64,000 bases of DNA from assembly GCF_009371975.2 (NCBI RefSeq), contig NZ_VIKT02000005.1, positions 83,965-147,964 of the forward strand, written 5' to 3'. Positions 17,177 to 26,373 of the stretch are shown here, in pieces. The first letter of the stretch is position 1, and each line of letters starts with the position of its first letter. Below the pieces are notes generated by a model. The model had not been told where the DNA came from and did not search any database. It saw only the letters and a program-made list of their open reading frames with translations. The DNA comes from Microcella pacifica (GTDB taxonomy: Bacteria > Actinomycetota > Actinomycetes > Actinomycetales > Microbacteriaceae). The translations under genes and the position numbers were made by a program.

Positions 17177-19306
17177 TCAATGAGTCGATGACTTGACGCC
17201 CTCAACCAACGAATTGCTCACGGTGTAGTTGCGGCAACCAACCCACAACCCATCGCGGGCGCGGGTCATGCCGACGTACAGCTCCCGCCGCTCGATCTCG
17301 CGACGCTCCCGGGCTCCATCGTCGAGCCCCTCGACCGTGAGTGCGAGCAACTCCTCGGCCACGCGCCCGAGCAGCACGTGCTTGAACTCGAGACCCTTCG
17401 CGCGCTTAATCGTTCCGACCTTCACGAGCGAGGCAGTCGACCCCGTGTAGCTCGTCAACTCGACCACGCCGAACCCGGCTGCGCGCAGCGCGGTGGCGAG
17501 AGCCTGGGCATCCCGATTCGTCGCTGCCAGCACACCGATGTCGCCGGCATCGACACTCGAGGCGACGAGCGACCGCACGTGCGCCACGAGAGCGGCATCG
17601 TGCTGGGCGTGCGACGCGAACGACGACAGCACGGGGGAGGGGCCGGTGCGGGGGACGGCGAGCGCGGCATCCGCCCGGCCCGGCCCGCCCTCGATGTCGA
17701 CGAACTCGTCACCCTCGACAATCGAAGACGCGAACGACGCGATCTCGCGGGTGTTGCGGTAGTTCGTCGACATGACGACTCCGCGGCCGGCGACCGAGAT
17801 GCCCGACTCGGAGAGCGAGTAGCCGCCCGTGTAGATGGTCTGCTGGCCGTCGCCGATCAGCGTCAGGCCGTCGGGGCGGTCGCCGACGATCGCGTGCAGC
17901 ATGCGCAGCATGACGCACGACAGGTCTTGCGCCTCGTCGATCACGACGGCGCTGATGCCCTCGAGTGGGCGCTCGCGCAGGGATGCCTCAGCGTGCAAGA
18001 TCACATCCTCGAAGTCGACCACCCCCGCGGTGCGCAGGTTCTGCTCGTACTGCAGGTACAGCCGCCACACCTCGCGACGCTGGTCGACGCCCAGTCGTCG
18101 GCGCCGGCCGCTACGCGCCAGATCGGCGTACTGCTCGAAGCTGGTCAACCCTCGGCCCTTGATGACCTTGAGCAGCTCGTCCTGCCAGTACTTGCTGTTG
18201 GCGTCGACCGACCCGAGCAGGCCGTTGCGGCCGACGACCGCCCACGCGCGGTTGAACGCCTGCGTCGCCTCCGGCAGCTTGAGCTCGACACGGTGCCCGC
18301 GCTCGCGCAGCACCCGCAGGGCGAACTGGTGGATGCCCGTGAACTCGACCCGGTCGGCGACCTCCGGTGCGAGCCGCTGCAGCAGCGTCGAGAGCACGTC
18401 GGGCAGCGTGCGCACATACGTTGTCACGATGACGCGCCCCGTCGTGCCGCGCGCCAGGTACGCCGCCCGGTGCAGCCCGACAACCGTCTTGCCCGTGCCG
18501 GCGGCCCCGCGAATCCTCGCCGGGCCTGAGAAGCTGCGTCGCACGAGCTTCGCCTGATCGGGGTGCAGAAAGGCCATCCACTCCTCGATGGGGGCGGCGA
18601 GCATCCCCGCCAGGAACGTGTCGGCCACCTCGTCGACCGTCAGCAGCGCAGGCCCCTCGATCACCGGGTCGGGAACGCTCAGATCGCGCGGCACGGCCTC
18701 CTCGCCGAGCGGCGGAAAGTGCGCCATGACCGCGCCCAGCACGGCATGCTGCTGGCGCTCCGTCAGGCGGCGCCCGAACCCGTTGATGAACGCGGATGCT
18801 CGCCTCTCGCCGACCACCACCAGGCCGCCCAGGCTCGAGAGCGCTACCGCATCCATCGCGGAACCGGCGAGCACCACGACCACGCGCACCTCACCCGGAG
18901 CGAGCCCCAGCTCGGCGAGCACCGCCTCGGTGCCCACACCGACGTCGGCGAGCCCGGCCAGGTCGTCGGTCACGTCGGCCTGGCCACGGAAGAGCCGCCC
19001 GCCCGCGACCGACACGTCGCGCCACCCCTTCGTGTCGACGACGAAGACGCCGCCCGGCCCGACGAGCACGTGGTCGATCTGCGCGCGGCTGCCACGGCGG
19101 GCGCCCGGCCAGCCGCGGTCGTGCAAGAACGTGAAGCCGCACGCGCTCAACGGCGCGAGCGTGCCGGCCACCTGCCGCTCGGTGCGGTGGGCGATCATCC
19201 AGCGCTGGGCAGCCTCGCGGGCCGCGGCCGCGCGCTCATCGTGCGCATCGGCGAGCGCGACGAGGCGGTGTGCCTCGACCCCCGCCGACCTGCCTGCCTC
19301 GCTCAT
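17177..19306 (-). CDS. NERD-domain UvrD/Rep-type helicase
   Basis: The protein is 709 residues from the ATG at 19306, chosen because GGGGG lies 6 nt upstream. The N-terminal NERD nuclease-like domain covers about residues 55-160 (RAQIDHVLVGPGGVFVVDTK). It is followed by a superfamily I helicase core with Walker A AAGTGKT, the DEAQD motif II (VIDEAQDL) and the C-terminal VGMTRARDGLW motif VI. Such proteins are thought to process DNA ends or stalled forks, and several take part in phage defence. It borders the putative defence cluster but has typical host codon use and may be unrelated to it. Confidence 0.9.
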   Translation of the reverse strand: MSEAGRSAGVEAHRLVALADAHDERAAAAREAAQRWMIAHRTERQVAGTLAPLSACGFTFLHDRGWPGARRGSRAQIDHVLVGPGGVFVVDTKGWRDVSVAGGRLFRGQADVTDDLAGLADVGVGTEAVLAELGLAPGEVRVVVVLAGSAMDAVALSSLGGLVVVGERRASAFINGFGRRLTERQQHAVLGAVMAHFPPLGEEAVPRDLSVPDPVIEGPALLTVDEVADTFLAGMLAAPIEEWMAFLHPDQAKLVRRSFSGPARIRGAAGTGKTVVGLHRAAYLARGTTGRVIVTTYVRTLPDVLSTLLQRLAPEVADRVEFTGIHQFALRVLRERGHRVELKLPEATQAFNRAWAVVGRNGLLGSVDANSKYWQDELLKVIKGRGLTSFEQYADLARSGRRRRLGVDQRREVWRLYLQYEQNLRTAGVVDFEDVILHAEASLRERPLEGISAVVIDEAQDLSCVMLRMLHAIVGDRPDGLTLIGDGQQTIYTGGYSLSESGISVAGRGVVMSTNYRNTREIASFASSIVEGDEFVDIEGGPGRADAALAVPRTGPSPVLSSFASHAQHDAALVAHVRSLVASSVDAGDIGVLAATNRDAQALATALRAAGFGVVELTSYTGSTASLVKVGTIKRAKGLEFKHVLLGRVAEELLALTVEGLDDGARERREIERRELYVGMTRARDGLWVGCRNYTVSNSLVEGVKSSTH

Positions 19307-19408
19307 GGTGCCCCCAGTTGCCGCTCGGGGCGACACCGCGCTGAACCCGAGCCTCGCTCTAGTCTGTCGCCTCAAGCTCGGCAGCGGCACCCCCTGAGGT
19401 GGGGGCGC

Positions 19409-20056
19409 TTAGTGCTCGCGCGGCACTCCGAGCAGCTGCCGCGCCCGCGCGAGCGCATCCTGCCGCTCCCCACCGCTCAGGACCGCGAGCGGGTGCCGTA
19501 GGAGCCCGAGTGGCACGCCGACGGGCCCCGACGCGGAGTCAACCGCGAGGTTGAGGGTGGGGATGCGCAGCATGCCATCGGTGATGGCGCCGAGCGCGGC
19601 ATCCTCGATCGCGGAGGCGGCGAAGAAGCGTGCTTCGTCGCGGTGCTTGGGGTGGCTGTGCACGTGCACGCCCTGCGGGGTGATCTCGACGAGCTTCCAG
19701 CCCCAGAGTCCGCGCGGCGTGGCCTGCGCACCCTCGATCGCCATGAGCCGCAGGCCGGTGGTGCCGAAGCCGAAGGTGGGGAAGAGCATCCGGTCAGGGC
19801 CCTCCGGCGGCACGGTCGCCTCGAGGGCACGCAGACTGCGCACCGCGTGCGCCGTGAAGGCGAGCACCACGAGCAGGATCACCACCGCCCCGATACCCAC
19901 CATGTAGACGAGGGCGGCGACGCCGCCGTCGGTGAGCGTGCGGCCGAGCCGATTCAGCACCGAGATGATCGCGTAGGCGATACCGGCCGCCGCCAAGATG
20001 CGCAGCCACGGCCACTGCGGCGCGTTGATCTTCGGGTCGGAGAGCGCGGGGTGCAC
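19409..20056 (-). CDS. Hypothetical two-TM protein
   Basis: A 215-residue protein starting with GTG at 20056. Two membrane helices (about residues 17-35 and 47-70) precede a soluble beta-rich domain with the LVEITPQGVHVHSHPKHRDE stretch. This resembles PH-like bacterial domains but is not diagnostic. A C-terminal helix follows. Function unknown. It is transcribed divergently from the DUF6412 gene. Confidence 0.7.
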   Translation of the reverse strand: MHPALSDPKINAPQWPWLRILAAAGIAYAIISVLNRLGRTLTDGGVAALVYMVGIGAVVILLVVLAFTAHAVRSLRALEATVPPEGPDRMLFPTFGFGTTGLRLMAIEGAQATPRGLWGWKLVEITPQGVHVHSHPKHRDEARFFAASAIEDAALGAITDGMLRIPTLNLAVDSASGPVGVPLGLLRHPLAVLSGGERQDALARARQLLGVPREH

Positions 20057-20107
20057 GCTTCAGGATGGCACGCCTCGCGCGCACGGCGAGGCCATAGGGG
20101 TGCGCAG

Positions 20108-20113
20108 TAGCAT
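20108..20113 (+). promoter_or_regulatory. Predicted -10 box of the DUF6412-yidC operon (leaderless)
   Basis: TAGCAT ends 6 nt before the ATG at 20120 and no ribosome binding site is present. Confidence 0.45.
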
Positions 20114-20119
20114 GGCCGC

Positions 20120-20422
20120 ATGATCGAGCAGCTGCAGCGTCTCGCCCTCGCGGGCGGTGGCGCGCTGCTCGTCGCCCTCGCGCTCGGGCACGCCTCGCCG
20201 CTCGACACAGCCTCGGCGCTCGCCACGGGTGTGCTGCTCGCCGCGAGCCTCACCCTGCTCGCCCGTGCGGCGGTGCGGCCCGCCGCACGCGTCGAGCTCG
20301 CCGTGGGCAGCCGCGCGCGGGCTCACCGCGAGTCGCTCGGCGAGCAGGCGCAGCCTGCGCATCCTCTCACCGCGGGGCGGCCCCTCGCGCGCGCTCCCGG
20401 CGCGGCCCTCTCGGCCGCCTGA
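20120..20422 (+). CDS. DUF6412-family small membrane protein
   Basis: This 100-residue protein has two hydrophobic helices (about residues 9-25 and 33-52) and a basic, Ala/Arg-rich cytoplasmic tail. It resembles the DUF6412 family, found next to a yidC paralogue in Microbacteriaceae, as it is here. That context suggests a helper in membrane-protein insertion, but no activity is known. Confidence 0.7.
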   Translation: MIEQLQRLALAGGGALLVALALGHASPLDTASALATGVLLAASLTLLARAAVRPAARVELAVGSRARAHRESLGEQAQPAHPLTAGRPLARAPGAALSAA

Positions 20423-20529
20423 GCGCAGCACACCTGCACTCACCACGCACCCCCGCTCGAGCTCTCTGAGCTCGAGGGATGCGGCGGCCCCACGCCCCCG
20501 CACACCCTCGACCGTTTTGGAGATCCCTC

Positions 20530-21294
20530 ATGGACATCACCACCTGGCCCCTCATCGGGCCCCTCGTGCAGCTCGGCGCGGCAGGCCTGCACGAGTTCGT
20601 CGACCTGCTCGAACCCCTCGCCGCGGCGGGTGCAGCGGCCCTCGCCGTGGCGCTCATCACGCTCGTCGTGCGTGCGCTGCTCATCCCGCTCGACGTGCGG
20701 ATGGTGCGCGCCGAGGGCGCCCGTCGACGACTCGCCCCCGCCCTCGCCGCGCTGCGCACGCGGTGGAAGAAGAAGCCCGAAGAGCTGCAGCGCCGCACCA
20801 TGGAGCTCTATCGCGACGCAGGCGTCTCGCCCGTTGCCGGCTTCGGGTCGATGCTCGCGCAAGCGCCGATCGTCTCGCTGCTCTACCTCGTGCTCGCGAG
20901 CCCGGCCATCGCGGCCGAGCCCAACCCGCTACGGGTCGAAGAGCTGCTCGGCGTCGGATTCGGCGAGGCTCTCGGTCTCGCCGTCGTCACCGGCGGGGCG
21001 GGCGCGATCGTTCTCACGGCATCTGTCGTCGTGCTGCTGACCCTCTCGGGGCTGCTGCAACGGCGCGCCATGCGGATGCTCCAGCAGGGTCTGCCCACCC
21101 CCGAGATTCCCGCCGCCATCGCGCCGATGCTCGGCATCCTGCCGTTCATCGCCATCATCCCGGCCCTCATCGTGCCGTTCGGGGCCGCGATCTACCTCGC
21201 AGTGAGCAGCCTGTGGAGCGCGATCGAGCGGCCCGTGCTGCGCCGCGTGCTGTGGGGCGAGACGGAGTGGCGGCCGGGGGAGGGGGACGAGTGA
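20530..21294 (+). CDS. yidC: YidC/Oxa1-family membrane protein insertase
   Basis: The 254-residue protein is a YidC/Oxa1 insertase, which moves membrane proteins into the lipid bilayer. The family core is visible: a first helix after the amphipathic N-terminus, the charged hairpin with R-W-K-K-K-P-E-E, the QAPIVSLLYLVLA helix, and two later helices ending in PALIVPFGAAIYL. It lacks the long periplasmic domain of proteobacterial YidC and is shorter than the main actinobacterial YidC. It is probably the second, accessory copy. The start is ATG at 20530, 107 bp after the DUF6412 gene. Confidence 0.88.
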   Translation: MDITTWPLIGPLVQLGAAGLHEFVDLLEPLAAAGAAALAVALITLVVRALLIPLDVRMVRAEGARRRLAPALAALRTRWKKKPEELQRRTMELYRDAGVSPVAGFGSMLAQAPIVSLLYLVLASPAIAAEPNPLRVEELLGVGFGEALGLAVVTGGAGAIVLTASVVVLLTLSGLLQRRAMRMLQQGLPTPEIPAAIAPMLGILPFIAIIPALIVPFGAAIYLAVSSLWSAIERPVLRRVLWGETEWRPGEGDE

Positions 21295-21366
21295 GGGCTC
21301 CTGAGCTGTTCGCGTGGCGGCTCGATTCCTCGTGAGAGAAGGTCGGCGACATCAGGAGTCAACGAG

Positions 21367-21418
21367 CGCTTAACTCACAAAACTACGCAAAAAATTACTC
21401 TTGAGGTAATGTTAAGCG
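21367..21418 (+). promoter_or_regulatory. Inverted-repeat operator/promoter of the abiE pair
   Basis: An AT-rich stretch holds two nested inverted repeats. The outer arms are CGCTTAAC (21367-21374) and GTTAAGCG (21411-21418), which pair perfectly. The inner arms are ATTAC (21394-21398) and GTAAT (21406-21410). AbiEi antitoxins are known to bind inverted repeats before their own gene and repress it. A start codon follows 15 bp later behind TTGGAGG. Confidence 0.55.
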
Positions 21419-21433
21419 TATTGGAGGTCGTCC

Positions 21434-22093
21434 ATGCGAGAAATAGCGGTGCCCATCGTGATTGCACGCGCTCCGATGCGCACTGTGCGACCAAGCGGAT
21501 TGACGCAGCGTTGGGCGCAACCGGCGAAAGAACTCAAGCGTCTTCGAGACAACGGAGTGATCCGACGGCTCGCGCATGGCCATTACATTGCGCCGCCGGA
21601 CGGTGCCGTCGCGCGCGACTGGCGTCCTGATCTCGAAACCGCGGCGATGGCGCTGGCCACGGCACGCTATGGCGACCGGGTTCCAGTCCTCATGGGGATG
21701 GGCGCCGCGCGATTTCATCGAGCTGTGCCGCGCGCGTTCGACCGTACTGTGGTGGCCGTGCCAGAACAGGCGCACAGGGTTGATCTCGATGACGAACTGG
21801 GCCGAGTTGTCTTCGCCACTCGAGATACCGCGCTCCTCGATGCGCGGCTCGAAGAGTTCGGCATCGGGCGCGCACTCGTGGCGACACCGGAACAGACCGT
21901 GCTCGACGTTGCTCATCGCCCGGAGTGGGGTGGAGGCGATGATGTGGCCGCAGAGACGATTCGGGCACTGTGGCCGCGCGTGGATCGAGTGCGCCTCGAT
22001 CGACTCGCCGTGCGTCAGGGGCGTGTGGCAGCACGAGATCGGGCCATACGCGTGGCGACGAGAGAACCGGTGACTAAGGAATCACAGCAGTGA
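21434..22093 (+). CDS. abiEi: AbiEi-family antitoxin (type IV toxin-antitoxin)
   Basis: This 219-residue protein has an N-terminal winged helix (the ELKRLRDNGVIRRLAHGHYIAPP segment starts near residue 34) and a C-terminal AbiEi domain. In the AbiE family the antitoxin counteracts the toxin without binding it directly, and represses the operon by binding inverted repeats. The stop overlaps the toxin start by 4 nt (GTGA), the standard abiE arrangement. It differs in composition from the neighbouring YidC gene, suggesting later arrival. Confidence 0.82.
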   Translation: MREIAVPIVIARAPMRTVRPSGLTQRWAQPAKELKRLRDNGVIRRLAHGHYIAPPDGAVARDWRPDLETAAMALATARYGDRVPVLMGMGAARFHRAVPRAFDRTVVAVPEQAHRVDLDDELGRVVFATRDTALLDARLEEFGIGRALVATPEQTVLDVAHRPEWGGGDDVAAETIRALWPRVDRVRLDRLAVRQGRVAARDRAIRVATREPVTKESQQ

Positions 22094-22890
22094 GCACGCC
22101 ACAACCGGGGGTACTTGCCGAGACCGAGCTGCGCGCCGTTGCGAAGAAGTTCGGTGTCGCCGATGAACAGGTTCGCCGCGATCACCTGATCTCGCATGTG
22201 CTCGCCTCGATCCAGTTTGTGCCTGGAGTGGTGTTCTACGGCGGCACCGCACTGACCCGAACGGTACTGCCTGATCTTCGACTGAGCGAAGACGTCGATT
22301 TGCTCGTCTCCCGATCCCGACGAGAGGTCGCCCGCGAGTTGTCGGACGCAATCGACGATGGGCTCGCGCGATCATTCGGTGAAGTGAACTGGGTTCCCGC
22401 ACTTGACGCCACCCACGACGCGCAGCCGGCCACGCTCGAGGTGCTCGGGCGCATGAGCGTGCAAGTTCAGATCGTCGATCAGATCGGTCGTGCGGTATGG
22501 CCCACCGAACGTCGCGCGATCGATCAGCGGTACAGCGATGCGCCACCGGCGGAGCTTGAGTCGCTGACGAATGCAGGCTTCGCCGCCGCCAAGATCTCGG
22601 CATGGCTCGAACGACGTGAGTGCCGGGATCTCTTCGACCTGTGGGCACTGGCCAGCGCTGGGCTGCTCGATTCTGGTGCGAAACACCTGGTGCGTCGTTC
22701 GACCATCTGGAGTCGATTCCCGCAGAACGTCGTGTGGCCGACGCAGCCGGATGAGTCCACGTGGCAGTCCCGGCTCAGCCACCAGACTCGGCTCAGGGTG
22801 GCGGCTGCAGATGCGTACGCCGTTGTGCGGTCGACGCTGGAAAGGTGGGCCACTGAAACGGCAGAGCGTCACAACCCCACGGCAGACTGA
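22090..22890 (+). CDS. abiEii: AbiEii/AbiGii-family nucleotidyltransferase toxin
   Basis: The 266-residue protein is the toxin partner. Nucleotidyltransferase motifs are present: FYGGTALTR (49-57) and LSEDVDLLV (65-73) with the paired Asp residues, then the Lys/Arg-rich AKISAWLERRECRDLFDL block. Homologues transfer nucleotides to tRNA acceptor ends or related targets and stop growth. The protein appears complete. Start is GTG at 22090, overlapping abiEi. Confidence 0.85.
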   Translation: MSTPQPGVLAETELRAVAKKFGVADEQVRRDHLISHVLASIQFVPGVVFYGGTALTRTVLPDLRLSEDVDLLVSRSRREVARELSDAIDDGLARSFGEVNWVPALDATHDAQPATLEVLGRMSVQVQIVDQIGRAVWPTERRAIDQRYSDAPPAELESLTNAGFAAAKISAWLERRECRDLFDLWALASAGLLDSGAKHLVRRSTIWSRFPQNVVWPTQPDESTWQSRLSHQTRLRVAAADAYAVVRSTLERWATETAERHNPTAD

Positions 22891-22894
22891 ACGC

Positions 22895-23203
22895 ATGGCC
22901 ATCGCGTACGACTTCACCGCCGAGCTCTGGGAGTGGGAGGGCAAGGCGGCCTGGCACTTCGTGACCGTGCCGGTCGACGTGAGCGACGAGATCGCCGCGC
23001 GCATGGAGGGCTTCACGCGCGGCTTCGGCAGCGTGCGCGTGCGGGTGACGGTCGGTGGCAGTCATTGGGCGACGAGCGTCTTTCCCGACTCGAGCCGCGA
23101 GGCATACATCCTGCCGATGAAGAAGGCCGTGCGCGAGGCCGAGAACCTCAGGGTCGGCACGGCGACGCGCGTGCACCTCGAGCTCGTCGACCTGCGCCCA
23201 TGA
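22895..23203 (+). CDS. DUF1905-domain protein
   Basis: This 102-residue protein is a single DUF1905 domain, a small beta-barrel. The W-E-W-E-G-K-A-A-W-H-F-V start, the RVRVTVGGSHWATSVFPD middle and the YILPMKKAVRE end are all characteristic. No biochemical role is established. The ATG at 22895 lies 4 bp after the abiEii stop, but the codon use is that of the core chromosome. Confidence 0.87.
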   Translation: MAIAYDFTAELWEWEGKAAWHFVTVPVDVSDEIAARMEGFTRGFGSVRVRVTVGGSHWATSVFPDSSREAYILPMKKAVREAENLRVGTATRVHLELVDLRP

Positions 23204-23291
23204 AGCCGCCGAGAATCGCCGCCTACCCGTTGCTCGTGGCCGATCGTTCGGCCATCCACCAGCTCGCGCTCACGCTGGCAGACTGGGCGCC

Positions 23292-23825
23292 GTGACCGAC
23301 GTCTACCTCTTTCGAGCCGTCAACGTCGGCGGTATTGCGAAGCTGCCGATGGCCGACCTGCGCGCTCTCGCGACCGAGCTGGGTGCCACCGACGTGCGCA
23401 CCTACATCGCCTCCGGCAACCTGCTGTGCACGCCGCCGGGCGACCCGGCTGCCTTCGCCGACGAGCTGCGCTCCGCCGTGCGGCAGAGGTACGGCTTCGA
23501 CCGGGAGGTTCTGCACCGCACGCCCGCCCAGCTGCGGGATGCCCTGCGCGAGCATCCCCTCGATGTCGACGACCCCGCCCGCTCGTATGTGACGTTCCTC
23601 GACGCGGTGCCCGCCGCTGCGGCCGTCGATGCGGCGCAGGCCGTCGAGTCGGGCGACGACGAGTGGGCCGTCGTCGGCGACCACCTGCACGTGCGTTTCG
23701 TGCACGGCGCCGGTCGGGCCACGCTCAGCACCGACCGGCTTCTTCGGGCCCTCGAGGTCGTCGGCACCGCGCGCAACCTGCGCACCGTCGCGCTGCTGGA
23801 GACCCGCGCGGGCGAGTCGCCGTAG
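23292..23825 (+). CDS. DUF1697-domain protein
   Basis: The 177-residue protein matches the DUF1697 family throughout: YLFRAVNVGGIAKLPMADL at the N-terminus, VRTYIASGNLL, and the C-terminal ARNLRTV element. Family members are small ferredoxin-like-fold proteins of unknown role. Start is GTG at 23292. It converges on the broken AI-2E transporter gene. Confidence 0.88.
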   Translation: MTDVYLFRAVNVGGIAKLPMADLRALATELGATDVRTYIASGNLLCTPPGDPAAFADELRSAVRQRYGFDREVLHRTPAQLRDALREHPLDVDDPARSYVTFLDAVPAAAAVDAAQAVESGDDEWAVVGDHLHVRFVHGAGRATLSTDRLLRALEVVGTARNLRTVALLETRAGESP

Positions 23826-23835
23826 CTCGTCGCCC

Positions 23836-24978
23836 CTAGCCCTTCGCGGCCCTGCGCCGCAGCGGCTTCGGCTGCTCGAGCTGCCAGTCGCGCTTGTCCC
23901 AGGTCTTGACGATCGCCCACGCGGTCGCCGCGATCGGCACGGAGAGCACGGCGCCGACGATGCCGCCGAGAATCGTTCCGGCGCTCAAGGCGAGCAGGAT
24001 CACGAGCGGGTGCAGCTTGAGCGACTGCGCCATGACGACCGGCTGCAGCAGGTTGCCCTCGAGCTGGTTGACAGCGATGACGACGATGACGACGACGAGA
24101 GCCACGAACGGGCTCACCGCAACGAGCGCGACGAGAGCCGCGAGGGCTCCCGCGACCGTCGCACCCACGATGGGGATGAACGCAGCGACAAACACGATGA
24201 CGGCGAGGGGGAGCGCGAGCGGAACACCGAGGATCCACAGCGCGATGCCGATGCCGACCGCGTCGACAAGGGCGATGATCGACGTGCCACGGATATAGCC
24301 GCCGAGCGTGCTGACCGCCGTGCGACCGACGCGCTGACCGCGAGCCTGCTGCTTCGCCTTGAGCGGCTGCAGGAAGAACGCCCAGATCTTGTCGCCGTCC
24401 TTGAGGAAGAAGAACAGGATGACGAGGAAGAGCAGGAAACCGGTGACGAACTCGCCGACGGCGACGGCGCCCGAGAGCGCGCCGGAGCCGAACTGAGCGC
24501 TCGTGACGAAGTCGATCGCCTGGTCGCGCAGCTCGTCGAAGTCGATCGTGTCGAGCGGCAGCGGCAGGCCCTGCACCCACTCGACGAGCTGGTCGAAGCC
24601 GGTCTACGCCTGCTCCCAGAGCTCGGCCCACTGGCTGCGCACGGCGAACACGATGGCGGTGACGATGCCACCGAGGATGAGCACGGAGCCCAGCAGCGTG
24701 ATCCACGCTGCGGCGAGGGCGGGCAGACCACGGACGCGCATCCAGCGGATGACGGGGCTGAACGCCGCCGCGATGATGACCGCCAGTAGCAGCGGGATGA
24801 CAGCGATGCGCAGTTGCACCATCGCGAACACGATGAGCGCCGTGAGCGTGATGACGAGGAGGATCTGCAGGCTGCGCGTGCTGAGCGCACCCAGCCGGTC
24901 GGTCCACATCTCGCGCAGCGACGTGCGGGGAGTCTCCTCCTCGGCGGTGGCGGTCTCGAACATGCGGCGGAAGATCAT
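23836..24978 (-). pseudogene. AI-2E family transporter split by an in-frame stop
   Basis: The reading frame from ATG 24978 (preceded by GGAAGGA) to the TAG at 23836 encodes an about 380-residue AI-2E/PerM-like membrane protein with eight hydrophobic segments. These include the N-terminal helices around LLVITLTALIVFAMVQL and the C-terminal PLVILLALSAGTILGGIVGA. A single TAG at 24606-24604 interrupts it between residues WEQA and TGFDQLVEWV, in the extracellular loop after TM3. Both halves are in the same frame and otherwise well conserved. One base change (for example TCG to TAG) explains it. It is a recent nonsense mutation, a readthrough gene or a base-call error. Confidence 0.82.
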
Positions 24979-25049
24979 GCGGTGCGGTCCTTCCCGTGGA
25001 GATCTCTCGGACGCGTCGCACCCCCGGCATGCGGAGGTGCCCACCCAGC

Positions 25050-25619
25050 CTAGGGGGCGGTCTGGCCGGCGTGCTCGCCCTCGTCGACCTCTTCCACTAG
25101 CTTCGCGCAGAACGCGGGCAGGTCGTCGGGGGTGCGGCTCGAGACGAGCCCCGCGTCGACGACGACCTCCTCGTCGACCCACTCGGCGCCGGCGTTGAGG
25201 AGGTCGGTGCGCAGGCTCGGGTAGCTGGTCAGCTCGCGGCCCTTCACGACGTCGGCCTCGATGAGAATCCAGGCGCCGTGGCAGATGACGCCCACGGGCT
25301 TGTGCTGCTCGAAGAAGGCGCGCGTGAACGCGACGGCGTCGGTATCCATGCGCAGGTGGTCGGCGTTGACGACGCCGCCGGGCAGCATGAGCGCGTCGAA
25401 GTCATCGGCGTCGGCCTGGCTGACGGGCTGGTCGACCGACTGGCTGTGGCCCTTCTTGCCCTCCACGGAGGCGCCGGCGGGCGAGACGAGCACGGCAGTG
25501 CCGCCTGCCTCGGTGACGGCCTTCCACGGCTCGGTCAGCTCGCTGTCTTCGTAACCGTCGGTGAGCAGAAAGGCGACGGTCTTGCCGGTGATGTCATGGG
25601 CGCTGATGTCATGAGCCAT
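25050..25619 (-). CDS. DJ-1/PfpI family protein (type 1 glutamine amidotransferase-like)
   Basis: This 189-residue protein has the PfpI/YhbO fold. The nucleophile elbow is VICHGAW, with Cys followed by His, and the conserved Glu sits in GYEDSE near residue 24. Relatives act as stress proteins with glyoxalase III-like or deglycase-like activity; the exact substrate is not visible. Start is ATG at 25619 behind AGGGGGAA. It lies downstream of and divergent from the cysteine hydrolase gene. Confidence 0.9.
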   Translation of the reverse strand: MAHDISAHDITGKTVAFLLTDGYEDSELTEPWKAVTEAGGTAVLVSPAGASVEGKKGHSQSVDQPVSQADADDFDALMLPGGVVNADHLRMDTDAVAFTRAFFEQHKPVGVICHGAWILIEADVVKGRELTSYPSLRTDLLNAGAEWVDEEVVVDAGLVSSRTPDDLPAFCAKLVEEVDEGEHAGQTAP

Positions 25620-25785
25620 GGTGGTTCCCCCTGGTGATCAGAATGGACGCAGTGGTCGACAGAGACGCAGAAGTCGGTCGTGCTGTCGGACGCCTCCACG
25701 CTAGGCAGGGGAGCGTGCCTATGGGGCGTGTACTCAGCCCGCGTCCAGCCCCGCGGTCGGCGGATGCTCAGGAACCGGGCCGCGC

Positions 25786-25791
25786 TAGGCT
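25786..25791 (+). promoter_or_regulatory. Predicted -10 box of the cysteine hydrolase gene (leaderless)
   Basis: TAGGCT ends 6 nt before the ATG at 25798, with no ribosome binding site. Confidence 0.45.
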
Positions 25792-25797
25792 CACGGC

Positions 25798-26370
25798 ATG
25801 CCTTCGCCCTCGTCGCCGCGTCGCTCCGCCCTCATCGTCGTCGACGTGCAGACCGGCTTCGACGACCCGCGCTGGGGTGCGCGCGACAACCCCGACTGCG
25901 AGGCGAACATCCTCGCCCTGCTGCGGTCGTGGCGCGACGCGGGCGACCCCGTCGTGCTCGTGCGCCACGACTCGGTGAGCGAGGGCTCGCCCCTGCGCCC
26001 GGGACAGCCGGGCAACGCCCTCAAGCCCGGCGTGGACGGCGCGCACGACCTGCTCGTGAGCAAGAACGTCAACTCGGCCTTTTACGGCGACCCCGACCTG
26101 CACGCCTGGTTGCAGGCGCAGGGCGTCGGCAGCGTCGTGGTGTGCGGCATCCAGACCAACAAGTGTTGCGAGACGACGGCGCGCATGGCGGGCAACCTCG
26201 GCTACGATACGACGTTCGTGCTCGACGCCACCCACACCTTCGACGCGCCCGACCTCGACGGTGCGACGATCCCCGCCGCCGAGCTCGCGCGCGTCACGGC
26301 GGCGAACCTGCACGGCGAGTTCGCGACCGTGCGTTCGACCGCCGAAGTGCTCGGCGCCCGCGACGCCTGA
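25798..26370 (+). CDS. Isochorismatase-like cysteine hydrolase
   Basis: The 190-residue protein has the isochorismatase-like fold. The Asp-Lys-Cys triad can be placed as Asp in VVDVQTGF, Lys in VSKNVNSAF and Cys in TNKCCETTARM. Homologues hydrolyse nicotinamide, ureidoacrylate or biuret-type substrates; which one applies here is not clear from sequence. It is a single gene convergent with the NYN-domain gene, with only 3 bp between stops. Confidence 0.9.
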   Translation: MPSPSSPRRSALIVVDVQTGFDDPRWGARDNPDCEANILALLRSWRDAGDPVVLVRHDSVSEGSPLRPGQPGNALKPGVDGAHDLLVSKNVNSAFYGDPDLHAWLQAQGVGSVVVCGIQTNKCCETTARMAGNLGYDTTFVLDATHTFDAPDLDGATIPAAELARVTAANLHGEFATVRSTAEVLGARDA

Positions 26371-26373
26371 CCG

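Noticed and set aside
23202..23295. A 31-codon frame after the DUF1905 gene (MKPPRIAAYPLL)
   Set aside because: Too short; no motif, and it merely fills the gap before the DUF1697 gene.
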